Assembly: GCA_030646715.1 (NCBI GenBank)
Contig: JAUSLJ010000013.1
Span: 124,001-188,000, forward strand
Source of the DNA: Agitococcus sp.
GTDB taxonomy: Bacteria; Pseudomonadota; Gammaproteobacteria; Pseudomonadales; Moraxellaceae
Reading direction: 5' to 3'
Length of the DNA stretch: 64,000 nucleotides
Shown: piece after piece, positions 38,838 to 48,623 of the stretch
How positions within the stretch are numbered: the first letter of the stretch is position 1
Layout of the letters: each line of letters opens with the position of its first letter
The notes under the pieces: model-generated
The model's database searches: none
Told to the model about the DNA's origin: nothing
Seen by the model: only the letters and a program-made list of their open reading frames with translations
Translations under genes and position numbers: made by a program

Positions 38838-40019
38838 TCAGTTAGCGTAGTTGACAGTGACATTTGCACCTGATGAAGCGCAATTAGCAACGGATGAGAA
38901 AGTGTAGTTTACCGTTACTGTTCCACCACCAGCAGCACCAGGAACTTGAACGGATTGTGCTAAACCAGCCAGTGTTGAGTTACCCGAACCACAAACAGCG
39001 TTTTGTGGGAAATTGCTATAGCAGACCTTGTAGGTCATGCTGCCAATGACAGGTAAACCTGTATAGGCAATATTGGCCATACAATCTTGGCCTGAACCTG
39101 TGCCACCACCTGTACCACTTACCGTAATGACAACACTACCATTCACGATATTAAAGCTGCTTAATACTTGAGCGGTATAAACTGTATTTAATTGCATTTG
39201 GCTAACGTAGTTAGCAAGGTAAGAGTCTAAAGCAGCATTAAATGAAGAGGTATCATGACTATAGGAAACACCAACAGTCCCTTTTTTGCCGTCTAATGAA
39301 CCATCACTAATGTCATCACTAAGCTTGGCTAAAACATCTAAAGCTCTTGCACCATTCTCACTGGAGCCTAAATTGGCCAAAGCAGCCAATTTTAAAGCGT
39401 AGTCATTGGCGGCATTTTTGGCGGTAATCACATTTTTAACAATCGTGTCTTTGCCAATAATGGTGGGTGGGGTAAGCAAAGAGTTCGTACCAAGTTCTTT
39501 AGCGAGCAAAGCTTTAATTTGATTGTTAGCTTGGTTGACGATATCAGCGGTATTTACTTTTGCTTCTGTACCTGCGGCTTTAACGGCGGCTTGATAGGCA
39601 AGGTCTGTTAATACCGTCACGCCAAAATTAGGAGTGTCGCCCAGACTTGGCGCAATAGCACGAATTTTTTTGGTAGCTGGTAACGGAACATTGGCGTTAG
39701 ATGCTTCATCGTAATATGTAGCACCTTGTGCTCCATCTGTCCCTTGAACTTCGATGACGACGGGACTCGTTGTTTTTTGTGCGGTAAATTTGGCAATACC
39801 TGTGACTGAATCGGTTGTTCCAGAACCCAGTGTTGCACCTGTTACAGCATTACGAGCAATTACTTTGGCACCTAAAATTTTTCCTAAGGAAGGCGTAATC
39901 GTAACTTGTGTAGTAGAGGCAGCCGCAGGAGCACCGTCATCATCATTGCCATTACAACCTGCTAAAATAGCAGCCGTCAACACAGCAATACCACCACCCA
40001 GTAAATAGGTCTTTTTCAT
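38838..40019 (-). CDS. Surface or periplasmic lipoprotein of unknown function
   Basis: A 393-residue lipoprotein with the lipobox LAGC at residues 18-21 (AAILAGCNGNDDDG); Asn follows the lipidated Cys, not Asp, which favours outer membrane sorting. After an acidic linker comes a beta-rich domain (TQVTITPSLGKILGAKVIARN) like a carboxypeptidase-regulatory or bacterial Ig-type fold, a helical middle, and a Gly/Ser/Thr-rich C-terminal domain with several Cys. I cannot name the family. GGAGAAAGGA precedes the ATG at 40019. Confidence 0.8.
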   Translation of the reverse strand: MKKTYLLGGGIAVLTAAILAGCNGNDDDGAPAAASTTQVTITPSLGKILGAKVIARNAVTGATLGSGTTDSVTGIAKFTAQKTTSPVVIEVQGTDGAQGATYYDEASNANVPLPATKKIRAIAPSLGDTPNFGVTVLTDLAYQAAVKAAGTEAKVNTADIVNQANNQIKALLAKELGTNSLLTPPTIIGKDTIVKNVITAKNAANDYALKLAALANLGSSENGARALDVLAKLSDDISDGSLDGKKGTVGVSYSHDTSSFNAALDSYLANYVSQMQLNTVYTAQVLSSFNIVNGSVVITVSGTGGGTGSGQDCMANIAYTGLPVIGSMTYKVCYSNFPQNAVCGSGNSTLAGLAQSVQVPGAAGGGTVTVNYTFSSVANCASSGANVTVNYAN

Positions 40020-40229
40020 TTTCCTTTCTCCATGACACAAAAAATAATAGAGTCTTTACACTAGACTCACCGAATATACGCCTAAACTTTGGACAGACCA
40101 AGCCCCCCGAACGAGGGGTATATTAAAAAATACTGTGTTGATTTTAAAAAATTAGCATTGTATTTAGGACGTCAATATTCATTGCTGAGATATACTTGCT
40201 ACGCAAAACTTCACAAGGAGGAAAGATAA

Positions 40230-40859
40230 ATGAAAATCACTGCGCAACATTTAAAAACGATTATGCCAAAATGTAATACCGATCAATGGCTTAACCCACT
40301 GAATCAAGCAATGACACAATTTGAAATTAATACCTCTTCGCGCATAGCGGCATTTTTGGCACAAGTAGCCCATGAGTCGGCGGAAACAACTGTTCTTAGC
40401 GAAAATCTCAACTATTCCGCATTACGTCTAACACAAGTTTGGCCGCATCGCTTTTCTACATTAGCAGTTGCACAAAATTACGCCAAAAATCCTGAAAAAT
40501 TAGCCAATTTCGTTTATGCAGGTCGGGGTGGTAATGGGAATAAGGCTTCGGGTGATGGTTGGTGTTATCGGGGGCGTGGATTATTTCAATTAACGACTAA
40601 AGATAATTATCGTTTTGTAGGGCAAGCACTGGCTCTGCCATTGGTCGATAAACCCGATTTGCTGTTATCACCTGAGGTTGCTGCACTCACAGCAGCACAA
40701 TTTTGGCAACGCTTAGGCTTGAATGTTTTGGCTGACCATCAAATGGGTGATAATGACGAAAAAGACTTTGAGAAAATCTCCATCAAAATCAATGGCGGTA
40801 AAGTGGGATTGGTTGAACGTAAAAAATATTGGCAGCTGGCTAAAAAAACGCTGAATTAA
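40230..40859 (+). CDS. GH19-type chitinase/endolysin-like protein
   Basis: A 209-residue protein like phage-type GH19 lysozymes. The likely catalytic Glu is in FLAQVAHESAETT, followed by NYSALRLTQVWPHRF and the GDGWCYRGRGLFQLTTKDNYR region typical of this group. No signal peptide or anchor is present and no holin or spanin gene is near, so export is unexplained; it may be a captured phage endolysin. AAGGAGG precedes the ATG, a very strong site. Confidence 0.88.
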   Translation: MKITAQHLKTIMPKCNTDQWLNPLNQAMTQFEINTSSRIAAFLAQVAHESAETTVLSENLNYSALRLTQVWPHRFSTLAVAQNYAKNPEKLANFVYAGRGGNGNKASGDGWCYRGRGLFQLTTKDNYRFVGQALALPLVDKPDLLLSPEVAALTAAQFWQRLGLNVLADHQMGDNDEKDFEKISIKINGGKVGLVERKKYWQLAKKTLN

Positions 40860-40943
40860 TATAGAGTAACGCGTTGACGTATAAAGTAAATTAACGTCTA
40901 GATTATTGATAATATAATACAATATTACCCTGAGATGAGAGTT

Positions 40944-41780
40944 ATGCGTCATAAGACATTTCAATTTTTAAGTCGCGGTAAAACGCTATTTGCCCAACGT
41001 TGGTGGCCAGATAACTATCCTAAAGCCGTTGTTGTTTTTATTCATAGTTGGGCAGACCACAGTTCGCGGAGTGCTGAATTGGCGGAGCGTTTAACGCAAC
41101 AGGGCTATGCGTGTTATGGCTTTGACTTTCAGGGGCATGGTCAATCTCAAGGACGAAAAGGCTACATTGCTGATTTTAATCATTGGGTGCTGGATTTAAC
41201 GACATTTATCGAGGTGGTTCATTCTGAACTACGTAGTGTGCCTGTGTTTATTCATGGTTATGGTGTGGGTAGTTGCGTTGCGGCAAATTATTTACTGGCG
41301 CATACCAACGATATCGACGGGGTGATTTTTAATGGTGGTGCCTTAGCGGTAGGTAAAAAAATCTCTAAAGCCCATATTATTTTGGCATGGATTATTGGCG
41401 GCGTCATACCCCTCATTCCGATTGCACCTTTGCCACCGAATAGCATCTCCAGCGTTATTGATGAGCAAGCGGCCTATGATAATGACCCTTTGGTTTATCA
41501 TGGTCAAATGGCGGCTGGTACAGGCAAAGAATTACTCATGGCAAGTGTGCATATCACCAAAAAACTAGCCAAAGTACAAACGCCATTTTTAGTATTACAA
41601 GGTACAAATGACACTTTGGTCACAGGTGGAGAGATGTTATTTGAGCAAGCGATTGCCACAGAAAAAACGATGAAACATTATCAAGGTGCGATGCACGATT
41701 TATTACATGAGCGAGTGAAAGAAGAAGTGATAAGTGATATTTGCCAATGGCTAGAGGCGAGAATGGAGAGTTTACATTGA
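40944..41780 (+). CDS. Alpha/beta hydrolase of the monoacylglycerol lipase group, nucleophile replaced by Gly
   Basis: A 278-residue protein of the serine aminopeptidase S33 / monoacylglycerol lipase group. VFIHSWADHSSRSAELAERL, YGFDFQGHGQSQGRKGYI, the Asp region GTNDTLV and the His in GAMHDLL are as expected. The nucleophile elbow, usually GHSMGG, reads HGYGVGS; residue 107 is Gly (GGT, one base from AGT Ser). It may be non-catalytic or use another residue. An upstream in-frame ATG at 40935 is less likely by ribosome-site spacing. Confidence 0.85.
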   Translation: MRHKTFQFLSRGKTLFAQRWWPDNYPKAVVVFIHSWADHSSRSAELAERLTQQGYACYGFDFQGHGQSQGRKGYIADFNHWVLDLTTFIEVVHSELRSVPVFIHGYGVGSCVAANYLLAHTNDIDGVIFNGGALAVGKKISKAHIILAWIIGGVIPLIPIAPLPPNSISSVIDEQAAYDNDPLVYHGQMAAGTGKELLMASVHITKKLAKVQTPFLVLQGTNDTLVTGGEMLFEQAIATEKTMKHYQGAMHDLLHERVKEEVISDICQWLEARMESLH

Positions 41781-41788
41781 AAGCCTTA

Positions 41789-41893
41789 AATCCCTCTAAA
41801 CCTCCCTTTACAAAGGGAGGCTTAACCTAGCCACTCAATAGCCAAAGCAAAGAAAGTTCTCCCCTAAGTAAAAGGGGAGCTAGAGGGGATTTT
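41789..41893. repeat. Double-hairpin repeat between hydrolase and ilvA
   Basis: Outer arms AATCCCTCT and AGAGGGGATT enclose two hairpins: CCTCCCTTT/AAAGGGAGG at 41801-41820 and CTCCCCT/AGGGGAG at 41859-41879. About 35 bases without structure lie between them. This kind of repeat is common in gammaproteobacterial intergenic DNA; here it sits between two convergent genes and may act as a terminator. Confidence 0.75.
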
Positions 41894-41902
41894 GGATTGC
41901 CA

Positions 41903-43417
41903 CTAACGTAAAAACAACTGATAAGCAGGATTATCACTTTCTTCACTAAAAGGATAGCCAACTGCTTCCAAAGAAGTGATTAACTCCTCCTTAGACTTTT
42001 TCCCCAACTGTAAACCGACCAACACTCGACCATAAGCCGCACCATGATTGCGGTAATGAAACAAGCTAATATTATGACCACTTAACCGTGATAAAAAGTT
42101 AAGCAACGCACCAGGCCGTTCGGGAAACTCAAATCTAAATAACAACTCATCATTTAAACCCGCATGGCCACCAACCAAATGACGGATATGTAATTTCGCC
42201 ATTTCATCTTCAGATAAATCCAAGACGGCATAGCCTTTTTTCTCTAAAGTTTCTTTCAGTTCAGGGCGTTCTTGTGTGGCGGCGCGTAGTTGAATACCCA
42301 CAAAGACATAAGCGTCTTTTTTATCGGCATAGCGATAGTTAAACTCGGTGATATTGCGCTTGCCTAAGGTTTGGCAAAAGGCTTTAAACGAACCCGCTTT
42401 TTCGGGGATAGTGACGGCAAAAATTGCCTCGCGTTTTTCACCAATTTCAGTACGTTCAGAAATATGGCGCAAACGATCAAAGTTCATATTTGCGCCAGAA
42501 TCAATCGCCACTAAGGTTTTGCCTTCGCATTTTTCCCGCTCAATATATTTCTTTAAACCTGCAAGGGAGAGTGCGCCTGCGGGTTCTGCAATAGAACGGG
42601 TATCTTCAAAAATATCTTTAATCGCCGCACACATTTCATCGGTGGTACAAGTAATCACTTCATCGACACACACTTGCGCGACTTTAAACGTTTCTAGCCC
42701 AATTTGAGCGACGGCTACCCCGTCAGCAAATAAGCCCACTTGTGCCAATGTCACGCGTTCACCTGCATTAAGTGCGGCTTTTAAGCAGGCCGCATCTTCG
42801 GGTTCAACGGCAATAATTTTCACTTCGGGGCGTACATATTTAATATAAGCAGCCACACCAGCCATTAAACCACCACCGCCAACTGGCACAAACACCGCAT
42901 CTAATTGTTGCGTTTGTTGGCGCAGAATCTCCATACCAACAGTGCCTTGACCCGCAATCACCTCTAAATCATCATAAGGAGGAATAAAGCAATAACCTTT
43001 GTCGATGGCTAATTGTTTGGCAAACACGGCGGCTTCATCAAAAGCATCACCATGCAAAATGACATGACCACCTAAAGACTTGACGGCATTGACTTTAATA
43101 TCAGGTGTCGTCAATGGCATAACAATAATGCCTTGAATTTTTAGATGTTTGGCAGAATAAGCTAAACCTTGAGCATGATTACCCGCAGACGCACAAATGA
43201 CGCCTTTGGCACGTTCTTCAGGACTAAGCTGAGCAATTTTGTTGTAAGCACCGCGAATTTTGAACGAAAAAACGGGCTGTAAATCTTCACGCTTTAATAA
43301 AATCTTATTTTTTAGGCGACGAGACAATAAGCGGGCTTCATCCAGTGGCGTTTCTTTGGCAACATCATAGACGCGAGCTTGTAAGGTACGGCGGACATAA
43401 TCTTCTAAGCGAATCAT
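41903..43417 (-). CDS. ilvA: Threonine ammonia-lyase, biosynthetic
   Basis: Deaminates threonine to 2-oxobutanoate, the first step to isoleucine. The 504-residue protein has the PLP lysine Lys53 in FSFKIRGAYNK and a GGGGLMAGV phosphate loop. Two ACT-like regulatory domains follow (about residues 325-400 and 420-500), the form inhibited by isoleucine. I start at the ATG at 43417, giving the standard MIRLEDYV N-terminus. It is divergent from rpiA, as in Pseudomonas. Confidence 0.95.
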   Translation of the reverse strand: MIRLEDYVRRTLQARVYDVAKETPLDEARLLSRRLKNKILLKREDLQPVFSFKIRGAYNKIAQLSPEERAKGVICASAGNHAQGLAYSAKHLKIQGIIVMPLTTPDIKVNAVKSLGGHVILHGDAFDEAAVFAKQLAIDKGYCFIPPYDDLEVIAGQGTVGMEILRQQTQQLDAVFVPVGGGGLMAGVAAYIKYVRPEVKIIAVEPEDAACLKAALNAGERVTLAQVGLFADGVAVAQIGLETFKVAQVCVDEVITCTTDEMCAAIKDIFEDTRSIAEPAGALSLAGLKKYIEREKCEGKTLVAIDSGANMNFDRLRHISERTEIGEKREAIFAVTIPEKAGSFKAFCQTLGKRNITEFNYRYADKKDAYVFVGIQLRAATQERPELKETLEKKGYAVLDLSEDEMAKLHIRHLVGGHAGLNDELLFRFEFPERPGALLNFLSRLSGHNISLFHYRNHGAAYGRVLVGLQLGKKSKEELITSLEAVGYPFSEESDNPAYQLFLR

Positions 43418-43509
43418 TTTGACTACAAGTGAGAATAAAAACGTCATCTTAGGCAGTTATGCGCGATGTCTCAAGTTATAATTCGCACACTTTAAACTGA
43501 GAGTTCATC

Positions 43510-44175
43510 ATGTCGCCACAAGATCAATTAAAACGTGCTGTTGCCGAAGCCGCTATTGCTTATGTTCCTAAAGGTGAAGTTTTAGGGGTGGGCACAGGTT
43601 CAACGGCGAATTTTTTTATTGATGCGCTTGCGAGTATTAAACATCAGATTCCTGCTGCCGTTGCTAGTTCGCAAGCAACAGCCGGACGGTTAAAAAAAAT
43701 CGGCATTGAAGTCGTGGATTTAAACTTTGCAGGTGAGATTGGTTTGTATGTTGATGGTGCAGATGAAATCAATGGCCAACTACAAATGATTAAAGGCGGT
43801 GGCGGTGCGCTAACCCGTGAAAAAATCGTCGCTGCTGCGTCAAAAAAAGTCATTTGTATTGCCGATGCCAGTAAACAAGTCGAAGTCCTAGGTAAGTTTC
43901 CGTTGCCGATAGAAGTCATTCCGATGGCACGTTCATACATTGGTCGGGAAATGGTGAAGTTGGGAGGGAATCCTGTTTATCGCCAAGGTTTTGTTACCGA
44001 CAATGGCAATATTATTTTAGATGTCTATGGTTTAAATATTAGCAATGCGCCAGAGTTGGAAGCGAAATTAAATCAATTAGTCGGTGTCGTGACCAATGGT
44101 TTATTTGCTTGTCGTCCTGCGGATATTTTATTAGTGGGCACTAAAGAGGGTGTCAAAACCATCGTGAGGCCGTAA
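43510..44175 (+). CDS. rpiA: Ribose-5-phosphate isomerase A
   Basis: Interconverts ribose 5-phosphate and ribulose 5-phosphate. The 221-residue protein has [22 protein letters not shown] with the catalytic Asp pair, and [23 protein letters not shown] precedes the ATG. The next gene begins directly after its stop. The ilvA/rpiA divergent pair is a conserved gammaproteobacterial arrangement. Confidence 0.97.
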   Translation: MSPQDQLKRAVAEAAIAYVPKGEVLGVGTGSTANFFIDALASIKHQIPAAVASSQATAGRLKKIGIEVVDLNFAGEIGLYVDGADEINGQLQMIKGGGGALTREKIVAAASKKVICIADASKQVEVLGKFPLPIEVIPMARSYIGREMVKLGGNPVYRQGFVTDNGNIILDVYGLNISNAPELEAKLNQLVGVVTNGLFACRPADILLVGTKEGVKTIVRP

Positions 44176-44934
44176 ATGAAAAAGCCGTATTTGTTGTTCA
44201 TCGGACTGGTATTTTCCTCCACCGTTTATGCCTCAGCAGTACAAGATTTACGGCCTTGTACACAAAGCTCACCCTTTACGTTTGAACATAAGCTCGCCTA
44301 TCAATCAATGAAGCTCACGCCGCCATTAGTGGGTTATTGTTTGGCCGTTGCGAAGAGTCCACGCGAAAAAGTGTGTATGCAAGGCAGCTATCAGTCTGAA
44401 AAAGACGAGGATGGTTCGTATTTTAAAATGAGCTACTGGCGAGAAAGTAAGCAGGTTTTAGAGTGGCGCAGTGATGGCTTTTTGATGAGTCCTGCCGATA
44501 CTTTTGCTGTTGAGTTAATCAATGTCACAGGTGATGCTACCGCCGAATTAGTCGTTAGTGTGATGACCAGCGAAGGTATGGGCATGGGTGTGCAAAGTAG
44601 CGATATTTTTGTCATTGATCGGCAAAAGAATTCAGTTAGTGCGCCTATGACGGTTGAGGATTATGGTCGTGTTTCTGGGTTTTATGGTCATTCTGGCCAA
44701 ACCTGTCATTTGTTATCGACTTCTTGGGAAAGTACAGAAGATAAAAAAGGCTGGGGTTTATATGCCCAAGGCACATGGTATCAATTAAAAGATCAGCAAT
44801 GGCTGGAAATAAAAACATTACCTAAGTTGAGTCGTCGTTATTTGTTTAGATTCGAAAAAGAGCGTGAACAAGCAAAACAGCCGTTATTGTGGTTTTTGGA
44901 TAAAACGGTGACGCAGTTTTCGTATCGAAAATAA
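44176..44934 (+). CDS. Exported protein of unknown function
   Basis: A 252-residue protein with a signal peptide (MKKPYLLFIGLVFSSTVYAS) and no membrane segment after it. The mature part has five or so cysteines and a beta-rich middle with FAVELINVTGDATAELVVSVM, which recalls the repeats in VCBS/FG-GAP-like proteins but is too short to say. The ATG directly abuts the rpiA stop, so it is cotranscribed and translationally coupled, although no functional link to pentose metabolism is apparent. Confidence 0.75.
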   Translation: MKKPYLLFIGLVFSSTVYASAVQDLRPCTQSSPFTFEHKLAYQSMKLTPPLVGYCLAVAKSPREKVCMQGSYQSEKDEDGSYFKMSYWRESKQVLEWRSDGFLMSPADTFAVELINVTGDATAELVVSVMTSEGMGMGVQSSDIFVIDRQKNSVSAPMTVEDYGRVSGFYGHSGQTCHLLSTSWESTEDKKGWGLYAQGTWYQLKDQQWLEIKTLPKLSRRYLFRFEKEREQAKQPLLWFLDKTVTQFSYRK

Positions 44935-44989
44935 GTTTTTTGTTTGTAAATTTGTTGTTTTTTTATTCAATGCCGAGTTAAGTTTCTGC

Positions 44990-44998
44990 TGCTATACT
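44990..44998 (+). promoter_or_regulatory. Extended -10 promoter of the TonB-dependent receptor
   Basis: TGCTATACT fits an extended -10 box and lies 29 bases before the ATG. No good -35 and no Fur-type palindrome was seen in the 92-base gap. Confidence 0.45.
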
Positions 44999-45026
44999 AA
45001 AAAATAATTAAAAGAGCGCGTTCATT

Positions 45027-47267
45027 ATGAAGCGACTTTATCTGCTGTTATCCCTTGCACTTGGCTTCACTATCGTCCATGCAGATGAGTCCGACAGTAT
45101 TGATAAATTGCTAGTGATGGATATTAGCCAACTCCTTGAACTTAAAGTCTCTTCTGCTTCTGGTGTACCCGAATCCTTACGTCATGCGCCCGCAGCAATG
45201 ATTGTAATTTTGGCGGAAGATATACGCCAACGGGGTTACGATAATTTAGCGGAAGTGTTGGCGGATGTGCCAGGTTTTGATATCTCCGTTTCCAATGGCA
45301 CGACTTACGCGGTGGCTCAACAACGGGGCTATCGCAGTCCTTTTGGTCAACGGACATTATTGTTAGTCGATGGCGTCGTGAATAATGAGCTTTGGAGTCA
45401 AGCACCTGATATTAGTCGTCAATTTCCCCTGCAAATGATTGAGCGTATTGAAATATTGTATGGTCCCGCCAGTGCCGTTTATGGTGCCAATGCCTTTGCG
45501 GGTGTCGTGCATATTATTACCCACCAAGCTGAAAACGCGAAAGCACAAGCTCAAGGGCATTGGTCGATGAGGGCGGGGAGTTATCAAACTCGCAGTGTTG
45601 AGGGCGACGTACAAAAATCGTTTGGCGCATTTAAAGTTGCCGCTGGCCTACGTGTTTTTAATAGTGATGAACCGAGCCTTGACGACTTAAATGGTCATAC
45701 AGGTTTTAATACCGCTCGCTGGTTGAATGACGCGAAAGCTTGGGGGCCGATATTAAAACTCAGTCCCAATGGACGGGCTTTAGGCGGCTATTATGACCCT
45801 TCTGAAGATAGCAGCTTATTGCTAAATGTTGCCTTTCATGAATGGAAGGCGAGCTTTTTTTGGTGGCAGGCAAAGGAGGGCTATGGTGCTGAGTATGCAG
45901 GCGATCACGGTCAAACTGATGTGCCTTGGAGTCGTGAGCGTCGCCATTTTTATTTAGAGCGTGTCGATAAAACACCGTTGAACGGTTCGCTGACCAGTCG
46001 TCTATCCGCTCGTGAGAGCCGAGAATGGGGTGATTGGGCAGAAGCTGAACCCGATTGGCGACCAAATATGGGTGAGTATTCGTATGTCTCCTATTCTCAT
46101 TGGAACACCCGTAGTCATGCGTGGCAAATCGAGCAAAAATTAGAGTTAGCAGAGCAGCAAGACTGGCAGTGGTTGGCAGGTTGGAAATATGAACGGCGTG
46201 TGTTAAGTCGAGCTTATGCCATTTGTGGTTACTGGGAGCCCAGTGCCTATTGTTCAGAAGACCCTAATATCAGTGTGTTTACACCAGAAGGTTTTGGCCC
46301 TTGGGTTGTTCATAGTACGGCCAATGTCATTCCAGACTCACCTTATCCTAATAGTAATATGCCTGCCGATAATCAAGTTTATGTCACCGATAGCAGTGTC
46401 CATCTGCAAGGAACATTTAACCGCAATGGTTATCGTGCCAGTCTTGGCTTATTACACGATCATCATAGCGATTATGGAACAAATACCAGTCCCAGAGTCT
46501 CTATAGGCTATGAGTTTTCGCCAGCAACGACAGTTAAAGCGTTGTATGGTCGGGCATGGCAAGAGCCGCCGACAATGCAGGTTTATGGGGGGTGGAATGG
46601 TAGAAATGCTAATCCTGACTTACAGCCAGAACGGGCAGCTAATCGTGAATTGGTGGTGATGCATTCTCTAGATAAATCCTTGCATGAATTGTCCTTATTC
46701 AGTGCTCGCTACGACAATGCGATTCGTGAGGATGCGATGAATGCCTCTAGTCGTCATGTGCATGGCGCAGAATATCGAGGTCGTTTTGATTATGATTTGC
46801 TTGATAGGCACTGGTCGGCTTATTTGTATTATACGTGGACGAAGGCAGTGGATTCCCAGTCCTATGATTTTACCACGGCAAAATGGGTGGATGGCGAAGC
46901 AGATATTGGCGATATTGCTCCGCATAAAATTCAATGGGGTATGACTGTGCCTTTAAGTACGAAGTGGGCTGTCAATGTTCGTGGTCGCTATTTGAGTGAG
47001 CGCGAGTTTTATTCGCGTAATCCTCTTCGCGCGCAACACGAAAAATTGGACAGTTATGTCGTTGGCGATTTGCATCTACAATATCGACAAGCACCTTACA
47101 CAATATCGTTTTCTATCAACAATATTTTTGATGCCGCCTATGAAAATACAGGCATAGCCAGTGCAAATGCAGGAATTGATTATAATAACCGTGCTTTGGG
47201 TTATTACAACTCGCTATTACCACAAGCAGGACGGAGTATTTATACGACGCTAGGCGTGAGTTTTTAA
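45027..47267 (+). CDS. TonB-dependent outer membrane receptor
   Basis: A 746-residue receptor with a signal peptide (MKRLYLLLSLALGFTIVHA), a TonB-box-like stretch (LELKVSSAS), a plug domain with AEVLADVPGFDIS, LLLVDGVV, and IERIEILYGPASAVYGANAFAGVVHII, then a beta-barrel ending in TTLGVSF with the terminal Phe needed for insertion. The ligand is unknown. There is no Fur or Zur box before it and no transport genes beside it, so it may serve a substrate other than iron. Confidence 0.92.
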   Translation: MKRLYLLLSLALGFTIVHADESDSIDKLLVMDISQLLELKVSSASGVPESLRHAPAAMIVILAEDIRQRGYDNLAEVLADVPGFDISVSNGTTYAVAQQRGYRSPFGQRTLLLVDGVVNNELWSQAPDISRQFPLQMIERIEILYGPASAVYGANAFAGVVHIITHQAENAKAQAQGHWSMRAGSYQTRSVEGDVQKSFGAFKVAAGLRVFNSDEPSLDDLNGHTGFNTARWLNDAKAWGPILKLSPNGRALGGYYDPSEDSSLLLNVAFHEWKASFFWWQAKEGYGAEYAGDHGQTDVPWSRERRHFYLERVDKTPLNGSLTSRLSARESREWGDWAEAEPDWRPNMGEYSYVSYSHWNTRSHAWQIEQKLELAEQQDWQWLAGWKYERRVLSRAYAICGYWEPSAYCSEDPNISVFTPEGFGPWVVHSTANVIPDSPYPNSNMPADNQVYVTDSSVHLQGTFNRNGYRASLGLLHDHHSDYGTNTSPRVSIGYEFSPATTVKALYGRAWQEPPTMQVYGGWNGRNANPDLQPERAANRELVVMHSLDKSLHELSLFSARYDNAIREDAMNASSRHVHGAEYRGRFDYDLLDRHWSAYLYYTWTKAVDSQSYDFTTAKWVDGEADIGDIAPHKIQWGMTVPLSTKWAVNVRGRYLSEREFYSRNPLRAQHEKLDSYVVGDLHLQYRQAPYTISFSINNIFDAAYENTGIASANAGIDYNNRALGYYNSLLPQAGRSIYTTLGVSF

Positions 47268-47270
47268 CAC

Positions 47271-48623
47271 CTAAACTGCTGCTAACGCCTCATGTAACCG
47301 CCCAACCCCCACGACTTCCAAGCCTTCAATTTCTTGGCGAGGCACATTACCTTTCGGTACAATTGCCCGTTTAAAGCCATGTTTTGCTGCTTCGCGTAAC
47401 CGCTCTTGGCCGTTAGGTACAGGACGAATTTCTCCCGATAAACCTACTTCACCAAAGACCGCTAAATCGGTGGGCAATGCTTGACCCCGTAAACTGGAAG
47501 TTACAGCTAATAACACCGCTAAATCAGAGCCTGTTTCCAAGACTTTCACACCACCAACGACATTGACAAACACATCTTGACCAATGGTATGCACACCGCC
47601 ATGTCGATGTAAAATGGCTAATAACATCGCCAAACGATTTTGGTCTAAACCAATTGCCACCCGCCGTGGGTTGCCATAAGCGTCATCAACCAATGCCTGT
47701 ACTTCCACTAATAATGGCCGAGTACCTTCTCGACTAACCATCACCACCGAACCAGGAATGGGTTCTTCATAACGTGATAGAAAAATCGCTGAAGGATTAG
47801 CGACTTCACGTAGACCTCTATCGGTCATAGCAAAAACGCCTAATTCATTGACTGCGCCAAAACGATTTTTTACGGCACGAATCATACGAAAACGCGAATC
47901 TGATTCCCCTTCAAAATACAACACACAATCGACCATGTGTTCCAACACCCGAGGGCCTGCTAAAGAACCTTCTTTAGTGACATGGCCGACTAAAAATAAT
48001 GCCGTACCGCTTTGTTTAGCATAACGGGTGAGTAGTGCAGCAGATTCGCGCACTTGCGAAACACCCCCGGGAGCAGACTGTAATGCTTCAGTGTATAAGG
48101 TTTGAATCGAATCAATGACAGCAACCGCAGGCTTTTCCGCACGGAGGGTGGCGACAATATTTTCGACACAGGTTTCTGCCATAATTTTTAGTTTGTCGCA
48201 CGGTAACTCAAGGCGTTTGCCACGCATTGCCACTTGCGAAAGGGATTCTTCACCTGTGATGTATAAAGCGGGTTGAGTCTGAGCAAGATACGTCATTGTT
48301 TGTAATAAGATGGTTGATTTACCAATACCCGGATCGCCACCAATCAACACTACCGAACCTGCTACTAAGCCACCGCCAAGTACGCGATCAAGCTCAGATA
48401 ATCCTGTTTCTGTACGGGCAACCGACGCTAAAGCGACATCATCCAATATCGTTACCGTACTGGCTTGACCCGCATAATTACCCCGTTGGCGCGGATTGCC
48501 TATGGCTTCTGCTTTGATTTCATGAATACTATTCCATGCCCCGCATTCGGTACATTGGCCAGCCCATTTAGAAAATTGACTGCCACAGCCGTTACAGGCA
48601 TACGCTATTTTAGTTTTGCTCAT
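47271..48623 (-). CDS. radA: DNA repair protein RadA
   Basis: RecA-like ATPase that drives branch migration in recombination. The 450-residue protein has the N-terminal zinc module CNGCGSQFSKWAGQCTECG, Walker A GGDPGIGKST, the RadA-specific KNRFG motif (RAVKNRFGAVNELG), and a C-terminal Lon-like domain (VNVVGGVKVLETGSDLAVLL). It is divergent from the HEAT lipoprotein gene. Its 3' end is three bases from the end of the TonB receptor gene. Confidence 0.96.
   Translation of the reverse strand: MSKTKIAYACNGCGSQFSKWAGQCTECGAWNSIHEIKAEAIGNPRQRGNYAGQASTVTILDDVALASVARTETGLSELDRVLGGGLVAGSVVLIGGDPGIGKSTILLQTMTYLAQTQPALYITGEESLSQVAMRGKRLELPCDKLKIMAETCVENIVATLRAEKPAVAVIDSIQTLYTEALQSAPGGVSQVRESAALLTRYAKQSGTALFLVGHVTKEGSLAGPRVLEHMVDCVLYFEGESDSRFRMIRAVKNRFGAVNELGVFAMTDRGLREVANPSAIFLSRYEEPIPGSVVMVSREGTRPLLVEVQALVDDAYGNPRRVAIGLDQNRLAMLLAILHRHGGVHTIGQDVFVNVVGGVKVLETGSDLAVLLAVTSSLRGQALPTDLAVFGEVGLSGEIRPVPNGQERLREAAKHGFKRAIVPKGNVPRQEIEGLEVVGVGRLHEALAAV

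Noticed and set aside
40050-40068. GAGTCT/AGACTC dyad and CCCC/GGGG hairpin before the lipoprotein and GH19 genes
   Set aside because: Short dyads that match no regulator known to me; chance occurrence is likely in a 210-base gap.
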